In this document: positions 40,556 to 54,461 of the stretch, one piece after another | Layout of the letters: each line of letters begins with the position of its first letter | Position numbering within the stretch: position 1 is the first letter of the stretch | Origin: Symsagittifera roscoffensis | Taxonomy: Eukaryota; Xenacoelomorpha; Acoela; Convolutidae | Assembly (NCBI RefSeq): GCF_963678635.1 | Contig: NW_026971649.1 | Coordinates: forward strand, 1 to 64,000 | DNA length: 64,000 bases | Reading direction: 5' to 3' | Position numbers and translations under genes: made by a program | The notes under the pieces: model-generated | Seen by the model: only the letters and a program-made list of their open reading frames with translations | Database searches by the model: none | Told to the model about the DNA's origin: nothing

Positions 40556-41640
40556 TGGAAATGTGTCCAATTAAATTTTTTTTCTAGTGGGAAGATTTAT
40601 GTTTGTTGTAATATTCTTCGATGAAAAGAATTAAAAGTATTGTTGCTAATTCGAATGTGATTATTTTCTTTTTTACATATTTGCACATTGTCAAGACTAG
40701 GGATGATAAAAAAGTGATAATAATTACGAATAGTAAAAAAAATATCCGTTCTACTAAAAATTGTTTGTATCAATTAAATAGACTTTGAATTATCGCACCT
40801 GTGAATGTGGTTAATGATTTGGGAAAGTTGGAGATATATTTCAAATAGGGAGTAGAAAATTTAAAAAATATTGCAAAAGATTATTAAAAGGATTATTAAA
40901 GCTTCAAAAGTATCAATAAAAAATATTAGCAAGAATTTTGAATAAAATGAAAAATTTTATGAAAAGATTTAAGATTGTATTTTTTAAGATTTTGTTTGTT
41001 TGAGAGAAAAGCATTTAAGAAATGATTTGTTCGTCGAATATGTTTTGTTATTGGGGGCGAGATTCGAGTGTGGTCGGATTATTTATTGGTTTTTTGACAA
41101 GTGAGTTGAGTTTTGTGAAAAATTGTTGGGGGCTAATTTTATGGTGTTCGGGAGGTCTTCTTAGCTTTGTTTTTATTTGGTAGTTAATCTGGGGTAATTT
41201 TGAAATATTTGTACTTTAGGCCAATTGATTATGGTCCTTTTTGACTTTAGGCTAATTCGCCATTTTTGGTTGGAGGGTTTTTGAGGTCTGAGTTGGGAAA
41301 ATATTGTTGATCTTTGCGTGATTAGATAGGGGAGGGTTGTAATATTATGGTGGTGTTTATTTTAGTTGTCAAATTTTAGCGAATTGCTTATTTTTGACCT
41401 GGAGGTTGTAAAGTTATAGTTATAGATATGCCTGGAGTTTAATATCTATCGGCTAATAGGTTGGTGTTAGAGATATAGAAGCTGACGGATTTGAGTGAAT
41501 CCTATTGGCTGAATCTAAACTAAAATTGTTGCGTATGTTTCAGCATGTTGTCTCGAAAATATGAAAGTTCAAAATGATTTAGAAGTGTAAAAATTATTAA
41601 TTTTTAAAATCAAAGTTGTTTTTGAAATTCAACTTTCTTT
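40556..41640 (-). other. Copy B spacer and decayed membrane mini-ORFs
   Basis: The counterpart of 20354-21374. The first hydrophobic ORF keeps its ATG near 41012 but shifts frame. The second has TTG for ATG and an early TAG. Confidence 0.45.
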
Positions 41641-43296
41641 AATATTTTAGATTGTTCGATGAATGTTTTGTAATTTTTACGTGATTGATTTCTAAGTCGT
41701 GATGATTCTCTGTGTTCTAATTTTTCTACTTGTTCGTGGTAAAAATTTTTCTTTCATTTTTCCGTTTTTTCTTTCTCTTTGAGATATTTTTGGGTCTGGT
41801 GTTTTTGTATTGTTTTGAGTTGTGGTTTGTTTTTGATTTTGTTTTTCATGATGAACGTTGTCCTGTTCATTTGTTTCTTTTTCTGCATGTGTATGATTTT
41901 GAATAACTTTCAAACCTGTAAGAAAATATATTTGAGTTAATTCGCGTAATGCGTATTCTTTTGGGTAGTAAGGTAATAAATTGTTACGATGTTGAACAAT
42001 TTCTTTTTTGGTTGAATCTGTGAGTTTATACGTTACGTCAGTGGGTTTGGCAATTATTTGGTATGGTCCTTTTCGAAGTGGTTGTAATTTTTTAGAGATT
42101 CCTTTTTGTATATTAAAGTTAGGTATTAAAACAAATGTTCCAATTTTTAAATCTGTGGCTGATGTAAAGCGTGAATTAATTTGATTGTTAATGTTCTGCC
42201 TTTGTAACAATTTCCATGTTACTTTTTGGTAATTTTCATTGTGTTTTTTATCTTTATTTAATATCCATTATGTCTGTGTGCCAGAGGCTAATTTAAGAAT
42301 TTGTGGATGATGAAAAAAAACTTCAAAAAAAGTTTAGTTGTCAATTGTTAGCGAGTTGCTTATTTTTGACCTGGAGGTTGTAAAGTTATAGTTATAGATA
42401 TGCCTGGAGTTTAATATCTATCGGCTAATAGGTTGGTGTTAGAGATATAGAAGCTGACGGATTTGAGTGAATCCTATTGGCTGAATCTAAACTAAAATTT
42501 TTGCGTATGTTTCAGCATGTTGTCTCGAAAATATGAAAGTTCAAAATGATTTAGAAGTGTAAAAATTATTAATTTTTAAAATCAAAGTTGTTTTTGAAAT
42601 TCAACTTTCTTTAATATTTTAGATTGTTCGATGAATGTTTTGTAATTTTTACGTGATTGATTTCTAAGTCATGATGATTCTCTGTGTTCTAATTTTTCTA
42701 CTTGTTCGTGGTAAAAATTTTTCTTTCATTTTTCTGTTTTTTCTTTCTCTTTGAGATATTTTTGGGTCTGGTGTTTTTGTATTGTTTTGAGTTGTGGTTT
42801 GTTTTTGATTTTGTTTTTCATGATGAACGTTGTCCTGTTCATTTGTTTCTTTTTCTGCATGTGTATGATTTTGAATAACTTTCAAACCTGTAAGAAAATA
42901 TATTTGAGTTAATTCGCGTAATGCGTATTCTTTTGGGTAGTAAGGTAATAAATTGTTACGATGTTGAACAATTTCTTTTTTGGTTGAATCTGTGAGTTTA
43001 TACGTTACGTCAGTGGGTTTGGCAACTAATTGGTATGGTCCTTTTCGAAGTGGTTGTAATTTTTTAGAGATTCCTTTTTGTATATTAAAGTTAGGTATTA
43101 AAACAAATGTTCCAATTTTTAAATCTGTGGCTGATGTAAAGCGTGAATTAATTTGATTGTTAATGTTCTGCCTTTGTAACAATTTCCATGTTACTTTTTG
43201 GTAATTTTCATTGTGGTTTTTATCTTTATTTAATATCCATTATGTCTGTGTGCCAGAGGCTATTTTAAGAATTTGTGGATGATGAAAAAAAACTTC
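41353..43296 (-). repeat. 972-bp tandem duplication inside copy B
   Basis: 41353-42324 and 42325-43296 are nearly identical. For example the 172-codon frames at 41692-42210 and 42664-43182 differ at about four residues. The unit spans the C-terminal end of integrase/Gag-Pol plus part of the 3' spacer. The junction is next to GAAAAAAAACTTC (42312-42324). Confidence 0.85.
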
Positions 43297-46200
43297 GTGT
43301 AACGGTAGGTTATAACAAACTGAATCTTTATTTGGTTGGCAATAACCTATTGCATTTTTATGTGCATTTGCCTTAAACATAATTGGTTTTCGTGGCTTTT
43401 GATTAAAAACCATTTCATATGGTGACATTCCTAAAGTTTTCGTAATTTGTGAATTATATGATAAGGGAAATAATTTTACATCTGCTGACCATTCTGTGTA
43501 TCGTGTATGTTTTCCATGAATAATACATCGGAGATATTCTTGTAGTGAACGGTTCATACCTTCGACTAAACCTTTTGTCCAAGGTGCATGAGATGTACGT
43601 GGTTAATGTTTGATGTTGTATAAGTGGCATGGTGTGATAATTTCATTATTAAAAAAATTCTGTTCCTTTATCTGTTCCTCTAGGATTTTGGGTAAGCCGA
43701 ATTTTGCTATCCATTGTTCATAAAGTGTTGTGTAAGCATAATAAGCATTACAATGTGGTACTGGATTGAGTGCTACATAATGTGTGAATGCATCAACAAT
43801 GACCATAATGTAGGAGTTTCCTTCAGAGGATGGTGAAATTGGTCCTTTTGTGTCAAATTAAATGCGATGGTTAAAATATAAACTTTGTCCTTTAAAATCT
43901 TGTTTTTGTGCTATTTGTTTTTTGATTTGGATAAGGTTTGTTCAATTGACATATTAAACAATCATTGCATAATACTTTTATCCAAATTGGTGCATTTGGG
44001 AAATAAAACTTTTGTGTAAAGTTCGAGTATGTTTTTTTTCTGATCCGGAGTGTCCCTTTGTATTTTGTGTATGGGAGATGTTAAAAGCTATTAGTATCAT
44101 ACTTAAAGGTATACAGGGAACTTTAGAATCATTTAATTGATATTGTAAAAGATCTGTAGTTTCATTAATGTTGTATTGTTAAATTTTCTGAAATACCGGA
44201 GGAGAGTTTTGTTTCCTAAAATTGTGGTATCTGCTTTTACGGGCTTAGTTGTGTATTGGTGCCATGATTTTAGTTGTCTAATTACTGGATCGAGATTTTG
44301 ATATTGCTTTAAAAGTTCAAGTGTAATTTTATCTGTTGCGGGGAGGAAAATATTGTCAATTTTGAGTTTTGATAAAGGAATTGTGTCAAGTGGGTCATGG
44401 AGGTCATAAACTTGATTTGTTGTGTATTTTGAATCATTTGTTTGTGGTCATGATAAGTTTATTTTTTCGGTCAAATTTTTTTTTTCAATTAGTGAAAAAG
44501 GTTTTTTTATGAGAGTGTTGTTTTATTGGTTTTTATCCATTGTGAGTATGGAATCGGTTTAAAAGTTGATGTTCCTAGTAAATCAACTTCGTAGTGATTA
44601 TTTTGGCAATCTAAGTAGAGTGGAAAATGTTGTAGATTATTTATTTCTGATTGATCAATGTCAGTTTTTACTGCGTATTTGCATTTTAATCGGGGTGAAG
44701 TTTCATTTTTTGCGAGATAGAATTTAATATTTTGTGGTGTTTCAACTGTTGTTTTTCGTGTAAGTAAATCAGGTGTCGTATTTCTACTTAATGTATCTGG
44801 TAATGCAAGGTTTTTTCCTGCTGTCCAAACTATATGTAAGTTTGGGAATTTCATCAAAATTAGTTGAAATCTATAAACTCTATGATTTGGATTTGATTTT
44901 TGTGTAAAGAGAAATATAATTGGTTAATGATCTGTTAATAAAACTGTTGGGTGTTTTGATCCAAGTAACAGAAATTCGTATTCTGTAAGTGTGTAAATTA
45001 TAGCTGTACATTCTCTCATTAGAGTTGAGAGTCGATTCTCTGCTTGTGTAAATAATCGTGAATTTGCTGATATAAGATTCATTTTATTTGTTCCACAATG
45101 TGATTGTAGCAATGCTGCGCCGATGACAAAATTTGAAGCATCGCACATTGCATAGAATGGTTGATTTGGATCTGGGATTGTGTTTGAAATTTGTTCTGTC
45201 GAAAGCTTTTTAATTTCTTCAAATTGTGTTTGATGTTTAGTGGTCCATTCAAAATTATTTTGTTGTCTGAGGATGTTAAAGAAAGGTCTTAAGTATAATT
45301 GCTTTTTGTAACCATATTTACTTAAGAAATTTAACATTCCAAGGAATTCTTGGATTTTCTTTTTATTTGTAGGTGGTTGAAATTTTTAGATTGCATCAAT
45401 GCTTGGTTTTATTAGAGTGATAGTGTTTCGTTCAACATTATGTCCTAACAATTTAACGCGTGTTAAAAAGAAGTGTGATTTATCGGGAGCAGCTTTCAGA
45501 TTTTCGTTTTGAAGTATTTAATGATATTGTTCTAAAACTGTAAACATTTCATCTTTGGTTTGTGATTGCATAAAAACATCGTCTAAATAGGTGATTGCAT
45601 TTTTCTTGAGTACTAATGGTCTAAAAAAATTACTCATGAAAGCTGAAAAAGCTGCTGGTCCTATGGATATTCCATAGAATGAGCGATTAAATTCATATTG
45701 TTCATTTCCAATAACAAATTGTGTTAAACGTCGTGATTTTTCATCTAGTGGCATTTGGTTTTATGCACTATTCATATCTGCGGTTGTGAAGTATTTACCA
45801 TTTATCTTTGTCAAGATAACTTGTATTGGTTCAATAGGCCAATTGCATTTGGATTCGTCAATTAGTGAATTGAGGTATCTAGCGTCTAAAACTATTTTTA
45901 GTGATTCACCTTTTGCTAGAATGATAACAGGGTTAATGAAGGTGTTTCCTTTTGGTTGTTTTTCTTTATTTACTGGTGAGATAATTTCGTTTTGTTCTAA
46001 AATATCAAGTAATCTATTTACCTTGTCGTGTAAATGAATCGGTAATTTACTTACTCTTTGTTTTTTGAAAACTGCGTCAGGTTTTAATGGGAGGTGTAGT
46101 GATGAACTGATTTTTCCAACGTCAAATTTTGATGTTGCGTAGACTGTTGAATATTTTAACTGTTGTTTTGCTAATTTGTCAAATTCATCTTGTGTGATTT

Positions 46201-49200
46201 GTGAGTGTTGAAAATTTAACATTGTTAAAAATTTTTGTTGTTCTTTTGTGTAATTTGTTATATTGAATGTCTGTTTAAAATATGGTGTTTTTGTGAAATA
46301 ATCTGTATTTCTTTTTTCATTACTTATCATATTATTTATGGATAATTCTTCGTTAAGAATTGTTGATTGACAATTATCTAATAGTTGTAATATATTATTT
46401 ACTCGATAGGCTACTTCAATTATAGGTGAAATTGTAGCATTTATTTCGCAATATCCTAACAGTCCTTAGGGTAATGTTATTTGATATGGTGTATTGTTGT
46501 ACACATGTAATGAAAAAAGATCGGAATTCGTATTTTTTGAGTATTTTATAGACGAGATTGAAATTTTGAAAAATTTGTGAATAGATTTAAATTCGAAGTC
46601 TGACATAAAAATTTGTTGTTTGTTTTGACTTTTGTCATACTGGTGAACTTGTTTTATTGAAAAGTTTCATTTATTTCCTGATAGTGGTTTCAAGTGTTTC
46701 CGTTTTTGATTATAAATGGGGTAAAATTTTGAAAAAAATGGTGGTTGTTTGTTTAATCTTTGGAAAAATGTTAAGGCTGTGTTTTTTGTTTTTGTATATT
46801 TGTCTTTGATATGGATTTTACTATTTAAGATTTTTATCGTTGGTATATATTTAGTAATAAATGGTATGCCAATGATATTGTGCTTAATATCAGTAATTTG
46901 GAATATTTGTTTAAATAGTTTGTTCAAAATGTGGTTTTGTTCCATTGTTCTTGTGGGAAGAAGGATTAATTTGATTTTTCCATAGTTTTCTAATGTTGAT
47001 CCTTGTGCTGTTGCCAATTTACTAGTTGCTTCAAGAGGTGTTAAATTTGGGTGTAGTGTTCTAATTTCATTCCATATGGGAATATTAATTATATTTGATT
47101 CTGCTCCTGAGTCGATTAAAAAATCAATTTCAAGATCTGGTGGTTGAAATTCTTTTCTTCTTGGACTCTCTAAGAGAAATGGAATTGTCCAAATTTTTTC
47201 TCTGGGTTGTTGTTTTTGTATATTTTGATAGATATGATTTATGTTTAAACATTTTGTTTTGTCATTTTCATTGGGTTTATTTACCGTGTTAATTTTGTTT
47301 ATTTCTTGTGCAGTTTGTGTAGTATTGATGGGTTCAATGTAATAATTGTGAAGGAGTTCCAATTGATTTTCATATATATGTGATGTAAAAGGTTGTTCAT
47401 ATATGATAGGTTCATAGTCGTTTTCGACTGTTATCATATTTACAAAGATGGTATTATTTGTATCACTCTCAGTGTCTGATGATTCACAATAAATGTGATT
47501 TAGTTGTAGTTCAATACTTCCTGTGTCATCAATACCTGGGGGCTGTGAAGTTGTTTCTTCATTTGTTTGTACTTGATTTATGTGTCTTTGATGTTTTGGA
47601 GTGTTACTTCTTTATCAATTTTTAGAATCGGGATAACGGTTATTAATCCTATGTGGTGACTGGGAATAATTTCTGTATCGATTATTGTAACTTGAGTTTC
47701 GGTTTTGTGAATTATTTTGTGATCTGTTTTGGTAGTCATTTGATCTGTGATAATTCGATCTATTATATGAGTTATTCCTTGATCTATTATTTGAATAGTT
47801 CTGATTTCGATTGTTCGAATAACTTCTATTTCTATTGCGTGAATAGTTTCTATTTCTGTTGTATGATGAGTTTCGAGATCTATCATTGGAATAGTGTCTC
47901 TTCCTTGGGTTTGAATGGGAACTGGATGCAGAAACAAATTCTGTTGTGTTTGAGGTTGATCGTGAATAGTTGTTATGGTTATTTTGGCTATTCGATCTGC
48001 TATGTCTATTTTGTGAGAAATTCCGTGAATTTCTTCGTTCGGGCGATCTACCTCTATAACTTGAGTTATATGGTGATTGATTTCTTGAGTAATTTGAGTT
48101 GCTTGGAAGTGGTTTTCCTGAACTGTTATTACTATATATATTTTTGATAGGTAGATTTTGATATTTTTTCAAGTATTGATAGAATGATTTACTTGGTTAT
48201 TTGTGCTTTTGAGGTTTATTCTGGTTGTCTTGTTGTTTTTGTCTACATTTGGCGATTTTGTGTCCGTATCGTCGGCAGTAATTGCACCATTTTTTGAAAG
48301 ATGGTTTGCCTTTAAAATTTGGGTTCCTTTCATAGATGTTTAGTATTTCAGTGATTTTTCAATCAGGTCTGTGTCTGATTCTTGTACATTATTTATATGT
48401 GTAGTATTTGTTTCAATTCGATTAACATATTGTAGTTTTAGATTTTTTGTTTCTTCGAGTTTCATTGTGATTTCTGCTTGTTCTGGTTTTTCTACTAATT
48501 TTCTAAAATCTAAATCTGGTTTTCGAATTGAGGAAGGATGAGATGCTCTCTTTTTTATAGCTATTTTTCCTAATTGAGGAGTTAAGGTCATCATTAAAAT
48601 TTCTGTCATTTTTGTGTTTTTGTAATCATGTGTATTAATTGAATATGCTTTTCGAACTAGTGTTTTGATTCGTACTGCTAATTGTTTAATTGTTTCATTT
48701 GGTAAAATCTGCGTATTTCGTTGCATAAAACTCTTTGTTGTTGTTTGTTTCTTTTAGAATCAAACATTTTTGAAAACTCTTTGTGTAAATCTCTTCCAAT
48801 CTGATTTTATTTCTATAGGTAGTACTGAAAACTATTTTTGAGCTGCGCCATCTTGTGTTGTTTGTAATAACGCTGTGTGTCTATGTATCCAATTTTGATG
48901 GAGTGGCGTATTAATTGGTTCAGGTCCTATATTTAAAATTAAATTTGCTGTGACTGCGTTTAAACAATCTTCTACAAAATATTCAGGATCTGTTTCTGTG
49001 AATACCATCAGTGGTTTATTCGATGTTATTGATGATCCACCCATGAGGTATGGATTCATAGTCATCTGTAATGATTCTGCGGCATTTGGCATTTGTGAAA
49101 AATTTGAAAGTTGGTTTTTTGTTATTTCGTGTTGTTGGAGGTAATATGGAAGGGGTATTTGATTTTGCATTTGTTTTGGTTGATAAGAATGCATAGTCAT

Positions 49201-50832
49201 TGGGTGTTGCGGCTGTATTGGTTGGAAAGATTGTGTATTAAATGGGTTTTGTATATGTATTTGTTGTGGATTTTGTATATCTGCTGGATTTTGTGCGTAA
49301 ATTTTCATATTTTGAGATGGTTGAGATTGTTGCGGTCTCTGTGTGCGATATTCTTTAGTATATGGTGCAAAAATATCTGGTTGATAGTAATCATCAGATG
49401 ATAAGTAATTTGTGTTATAAGGTGTTATTTTGTTTATTCTTATTTTGTTGAAAAAACGGATAATTTTCACTATAATCCTGTGGAGGGTGTGGATTATCTG
49501 GGAAATTTACTGAATTGGTTGATGTATTTGAAAGATTCCAAAAATGTGAAGATACGTGATTTACATTTTGTGTATTTTTGGGGGGGGGGGTTGATTTGTT
49601 TTTTGTTGGTGTGCATAATTATAATTGTGTTCTGCTAAAGTGTTTTTTGTGAACGTCTTTCGTGTTTTTGACGGTTTTGTCATTAGTCTATACGTCTGAT
49701 AGTCCATATCTGAGTATTTTGGAGCAACCGAAGGTTTGACGGTTGACTGTAAGGTTACCTGTGGTAGTAATGTATTTATATTTTTTGGTGTTATGAGATT
49801 TGGACGTATTGGTGAAATACTTTGTTGTGTAGTTATTGCTGTTGTTTGAACAATTTCTTCATTTATGAAGTTGAAGTGTGATGGTGTTTGAATATCTTGC
49901 TGTGTAAGATTTTTTGTTCCATTGAGATTTTCATTATGTATGACTGTTGAATTTAAGCTGTTATTTCGTGTATCATGTAAAAATGTATTATAATTTAATG
50001 GTGTTAAGTCAATCGTTAATGGTAATACTTTTACATAATCTCTGTGAAAAGATATTGTACTTATCGCTTGACTCGAGATATCTTGTGAAATGTTTATAAA
50101 AGTTGGATGAGACCATTCAGGGTCCCAAACGTAATCTGATTGTTCCGCAATGACAGTGTCGTCATTGGTACTTTGGGGTCTGAAATTTTTTCTTGCTTGT
50201 GAAATTAAATCTATGTTGTGGGTAAAGTAATCTATTATAAACCATGCTAAAGTTTTCTGCAAATCATGTTTAGTGTTTTTTGAGACATCATTATTGGACA
50301 AATTTTCGCGGATTACATGTAAAAATGTTGAAAATATTGTGATTTTGTTTCTTACTTTTTTATGTTTGGATGTTTCTGTCGGTGATGTACTTTGAACTTG
50401 TGTTTTTTCCAATATAGATATATAACTCTATATTATTGCAAAAACTTCATTAGTGAATATTGAGTTTGCTCTTTGTGAATTATGATTTTGTATGCTTTTG
50501 ATGTATTCTATGAATACTTTCGAAAATTCTAAATCTATATCGTCTGTTTGAATTACATATTTGTTATGAGCTGTTTGTGTTGTGCTGAATTCTATGGTGT
50601 AGATTCCGTATTGTTGTGTTAGGTTACAAATGCTTTTTAGATAATGTTCTATAATTTGTCTTTTGGTTTTTACACCCGGTAATTCTGCTTTGCATGGACT
50701 GATTCCTGGTTCAAACAAATTTACAAGTAAGTTTTTACAAAATCGTGTTTGTCCTCTATCATGGAGTGAATCTATAAGAAACGGAAAAACTGCTTCTTCA
50801 TCTGGACTTTCGTCACTTTGAGTGCGGCTCAT
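41692..50832 (-). pseudogene. gag-pol: Gag-Pol polyprotein remnant, copy B
   Basis: It is collinear with the copy A polyprotein from ATG 50832 but split into about a dozen open pieces by stops and shifts. Gag N-terminus is at 50832-49561, capsid at 49470-48340, and a zinc knuckle near 48240-48300 has HKIAKC in place of HSISEC. The Arg/Asn/Ser/Tyr tract is at 48172-47615, protease D-S-G at about 47100, and RT at 46330-45518 with YLDD retained. RNase H is at 45337-44924 and integrase pieces are at 43806-43240. The C-terminus is present twice because of the tandem duplication. It is non-functional. Confidence 0.88.
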
Positions 50833-50869
50833 TTTTTTGTTTGATGACTGTTAATATATAACTATCAAA

Positions 50870-51276
50870 ATGTCTAATTGGTTGATTCCAATTATATAAG
50901 TGAACTGGTTTGTGTTTATATTGCTTTTTTATTCTTCTTTTTGCTCTTTTTGATGAGTTTGAAGTTGTTTCTGAGTCGGAAAAATATGATTGATCATGGA
51001 TGGGGCAATTTTTATTTATTGATTCTTATTGTATAGTTCGTCTAAGCTGTTGCTTTCTGATTCGGAAAATGCGTTTCTATTTTTTGAAAATCTTTTTCGT
51101 GTGATTTGTCTTTGTTTGCTTATAATTTTTCTTTTTATTGTTTGTCATTTTGTTCGAATGTATCCAACTGTTTGTGTATGTGGGGTTATTACAAGATCAT
51201 ATTTTTGGTTGTCTATTTCACAATTGTATAAAACTATTGTTTGTTTTTTTCCTAAATTTTGAATGACATAAGGTTT
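50870..51276 (-). pseudogene. Basic upstream ORF remnant, copy B
   Basis: It aligns to 29572-30039. The ATG (near 51274) is kept, but a missing base gives a stop after ATG TCA TTC AAA ATT. Other differences follow. Confidence 0.65.
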
Positions 51277-51919
51277 AGGATGAGGGATGCTAGAAGTTAT
51301 TAGTGATTTTTATTTTCCTAGACTGTTAGTCCTTACGATTCTTTGGTTAGCTTAACCTGGGTCTTTTTGTTCAGGGTTGGAGAGAAAAGTATATCGATTC
51401 CAGAGAATGATTTTTTACTTTCTAGTGGCTAGTCTAAGTTAAGGTGTTAACTTACTTAATCTTACTTAGGGGTAGTGATTGTGTTCAAGGGTTGGATAAT
51501 AGTAAATCGAACCACAAGGTTCAGGTATAATTAGAACGCAAATAGTTCGTTAGATACTATTTTAAACTTATGAAGTCTAATATCAATCCTGGGTCTGGTA
51601 AGAGGAGGGTTCAAGTGAAGGATCAATGACCGAAGTTCTTCAATGTTTAGCCTAATTTGAATGTTAGTGTTATTAAAAATTTCCATTAGTCCTGGGTCTT
51701 TTGAAAAGGTTGGGTAGTGAATCGACGTTTGAGGTCGTTAGACACTTGATAAGTGGTTGGGGGAGAACAAAAATGTTCTTTTTGATCCGTGCGGAATATC
51801 GGTTCTGATCTATTGAGTCGTAGAGACATTTCAATTAAGTTATTATCGTGTAATATTTTGAAAATATTTTTGTCTAATTTCTAATCTATTTTTGGTTAAT
51901 TCTAAGCTATTAAGGTCTT
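51277..51919 (-). other. Copy B leader
   Basis: It aligns to the copy A leader at 30040-30560 and 31140-31266, with about 580 bp missing between, joined near 51788 at GATCC. The loosely repeated GGGTCT/GTTAGACAC blocks are retained. Confidence 0.55.
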
Positions 51920-51942
51920 ATTCGAGACTTATGGTCGCACCA
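51920..51942 (-). promoter_or_regulatory. Primer-binding site, copy B
   Basis: It is the same sequence as the copy A site, with one change at the far end, two nt from the 5' LTR. Confidence 0.6.
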
Positions 51943-51944
51943 GA

Positions 51945-52354
51945 TGAGTTAGGTCCGATGTGGTTAACTCATAGAGTAATTTCGGATAGGGTACATCGTC
52001 TGCTCGTCACGCTATCTTATTTTCGGCCGGATAGATTCGTGCAACTTCTTAGTCTAATACCGATCCTAATCTTACTCTTATAGCAACTTGTCTCAGGGTG
52101 TTTAACTAGTCTCTGCTAGGCTCAATAGATCTAGAGTATACTGGCTTATTGCGTCCGCTGAAGTTCTCTTGGAGAGGCAACTAATTTCTAAGTTAAATTC
52201 AAATCTCTCTGGTGCTGAAATTACAAGTAATTTCAGCACTTACAAATAAGTGGGTTGTTAGTTGGATGGATTATGATTGATTAATATTAAATATTTTAAA
52301 GTGGTAAAATATCTAATTTATCCAATAATAAAATGTAGTTTCGATCAGGTTCCA
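51945..52354 (-). repeat. 5' LTR of copy B
   Basis: It is 410 bp and partner of 32893-33301. It has a perfect 28-nt hairpin at 52212-52239 and is followed by CAGG. Confidence 0.92.
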
Positions 52355-52358
52355 CAGG

Positions 52359-53744
52359 GGGGAGATTGCTCAATTGATCCCAATTTTATTCACTGACTAA
52401 AAGATTACGTATGACATGATCCTCTCTTAGATTTGTTGCTTAATTTTATAGTAGTTCCTGTTCATTCGTCGTTGATAATTTTTTTTGAGTCAGTTAATAC
52501 TCATCATGATTTCTGTTTAAATTAAGCATTTGGAAAACATATCACACGAATTGGTTTTTGTGACAAAAACATTGCATGCCTGATTAAATCTAGTAATTGC
52601 ATTGAATTAGTTATATGTACAATTATGCGTTTCATTTTCATTTTGCTTGTGCAGTTTTAGTGCTTTTTACTCGTCCTATCAATATGATATATCAATCAAA
52701 CATTTTTGCCCGTTATTTCATCTCGGATTTTTGTCTAAGAGCATGTGTATTCGTTTTTCTCATCTCAAATTTTTTGGTTGAATCAAATTTTTGCTCATGC
52801 TGTTGATGCTACTTTTGCGCGACTCAAAAAAATGACTGCGTGGCATAAGAAAAGAGTGAGGTCGCGACCTAGGAAATGAGTAGCGTCGCGACTCACGAAA
52901 GGAATGACTTAAAAAAGAACTTAGGCAGCGCGACTTAAGAAATGACTGCCAGCGAAACTTATGATATAGACTGACGGCAGGCACGACTTTAACTCGCGGT
53001 GCGACTCTGAAATTTGGTCTAAAAAGAAATGCGGGGCAACATTTAAAGTTTTGTTTTAAGTTTTGTTTTAAAGTTTGTTTTACCTCGATCCTGGCTATGA
53101 TTTTGCTCTCAAAATGCCAATTATCTTATCGTGGATCTTTATTTAAATATGCCCAATGCGAATCAATGCACTTAACTCTCTCGCAAAATCAAAGATAGCT
53201 ACTCAATTTTATGCTCATCCCAGTGATTATCAAAATTAGAAGAAAAATTAAATTAACTGATTTTTCGACTGAATTAACTTCTAATTAACTAATTTTGCCA
53301 ATTAACTAAGTGGCACTCATACTACCCCTTGATGGCGTTCCTTATGATGAATTTCGACAAAAGATGGATATTTGTTTTCAGTTAATTTCAGCCAATCAGT
53401 TTTAGTCTTCAAAATCTCAAATAAATTGCCAAAATCTCAAAAAAAAAATAAAGCCAGGCCAAAAAAAAGAAAATTGACCGAGTAGAAAATAAGCAAAAAC
53501 ATATGATGTATTCGATGAAATCTAAGTTAGGTATCAGGGAAAAAAGTTTCAAACTGATTTTTTATAGACTGAAAAAAAATAAAACGAAACATGTGCATGT
53601 GCACGAATTGTAGAGCATAATTATTTTTGTAGCTTCTACTAAATACTTCTAATTTTTTTGCAAAAAATTTAGCCAGTAAGGTTGTTCATCGGTTCTGATT
53701 GGTTTAAAGTTTTTCCATCATTCGTTTCCTCTGTCATGAGAATC
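52359..53744. other. Host DNA right of copy B, with degenerate tandem repeat
   Basis: 52815-53010 holds imperfect repeats of about 27 bp with GCGACTYAARAAATGACT-like cores. The rest is AT-rich without a recognisable gene. The first 20 bp carry the GGGGAGATTGCTCAATTGATCC motif also seen near 32328 and 32862. Confidence 0.55.
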
Positions 53745-54461
53745 CAGTGCTGATTTGAATTATCCAGACAAAAACGAACAAAACATGAATTTTCAAACGC
53801 GTTTTTCTCAATTTGGTTTAAAGTTAGACAAAAAGTGAAGATAACAAAATTTGATAAGATTTTCACTAGAAATAAAATGGTGCAATTTTTTCTCCGAAAT
53901 TCTCAACCAAAATTTTACTTTAAATTTGGCTTTTATGGCTTTTTCAATTAATCAAGAATTACGCTGAAACTACTTTATCAATTGATGATAAATATAAATT
54001 ACAAGACGCCTCTTACACAACCCAGCAAAGTTCTACAGAGGTTAAATCTACAAAAACCTGTATTAGAGAAAGTATTTTTGCTTGATAGTCAAGAAACGTA
54101 ATTTTTACTATATAAAACCCAAAATCTTTGCTTAGAAACAAATTTGAAACAGTTTACTCAATCTATTGGAGATTTGACCCTTCTAGAACTTTGTTGGGTT
54201 GTGTAAGAAGCTTCCTGTAATACATATTCCCCATCAATTAACAGATCAGTTTCAGATCAAAATTGAAAAAAATGAACCATTTTTGAGGTAAAATTTTGGT
54301 TGAGAATTTCGGAGAAAAAATTTGCACAATATTAATTCTAGTGAAGTTCTAAGCAACTTTTGTTATCTTCACTTTTTGTCTAATCTTAACTCAAACTGAG
54401 AAAAACGCGTTAGAAAATTCAAGTTTTGTTCAATTTGTCCCAATAATTTAAATCAGCACTG
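53745..54461. mobile_element. 717-bp foldback (MITE-like) element
   Basis: The left arm from CAGTGCTGATTTGAATTAT and the reverse complement of the right arm (CAGTGCTGATTTAAATTAT) align almost to the centre, about 350 bp per arm. Shared blocks include AACGCGTTTTTCTC, AAAAAGTGAAGATAACAAAA, TTCTCCGAAATTCTCAACC and TCTTACACAACCCA. There is no ORF. The RNA of either strand would form a long hairpin. Confidence 0.85.

Larger units (their letters stand above)
32893..52354 (-). mobile_element. Ty3/gypsy retrotransposon, copy B (degraded, long form)
   Basis: This 19.5-kb element is flanked by CAGG (32889-32892 and 52355-52358). LTRs of about 409 and 410 bp differ at roughly fifteen positions, so it is clearly older than copy A. 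It has the same order of parts but many frameshifts and stops, a 972-bp internal tandem duplication, and a full 3' region of about 6 kb before the LTR. Confidence 0.92.
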
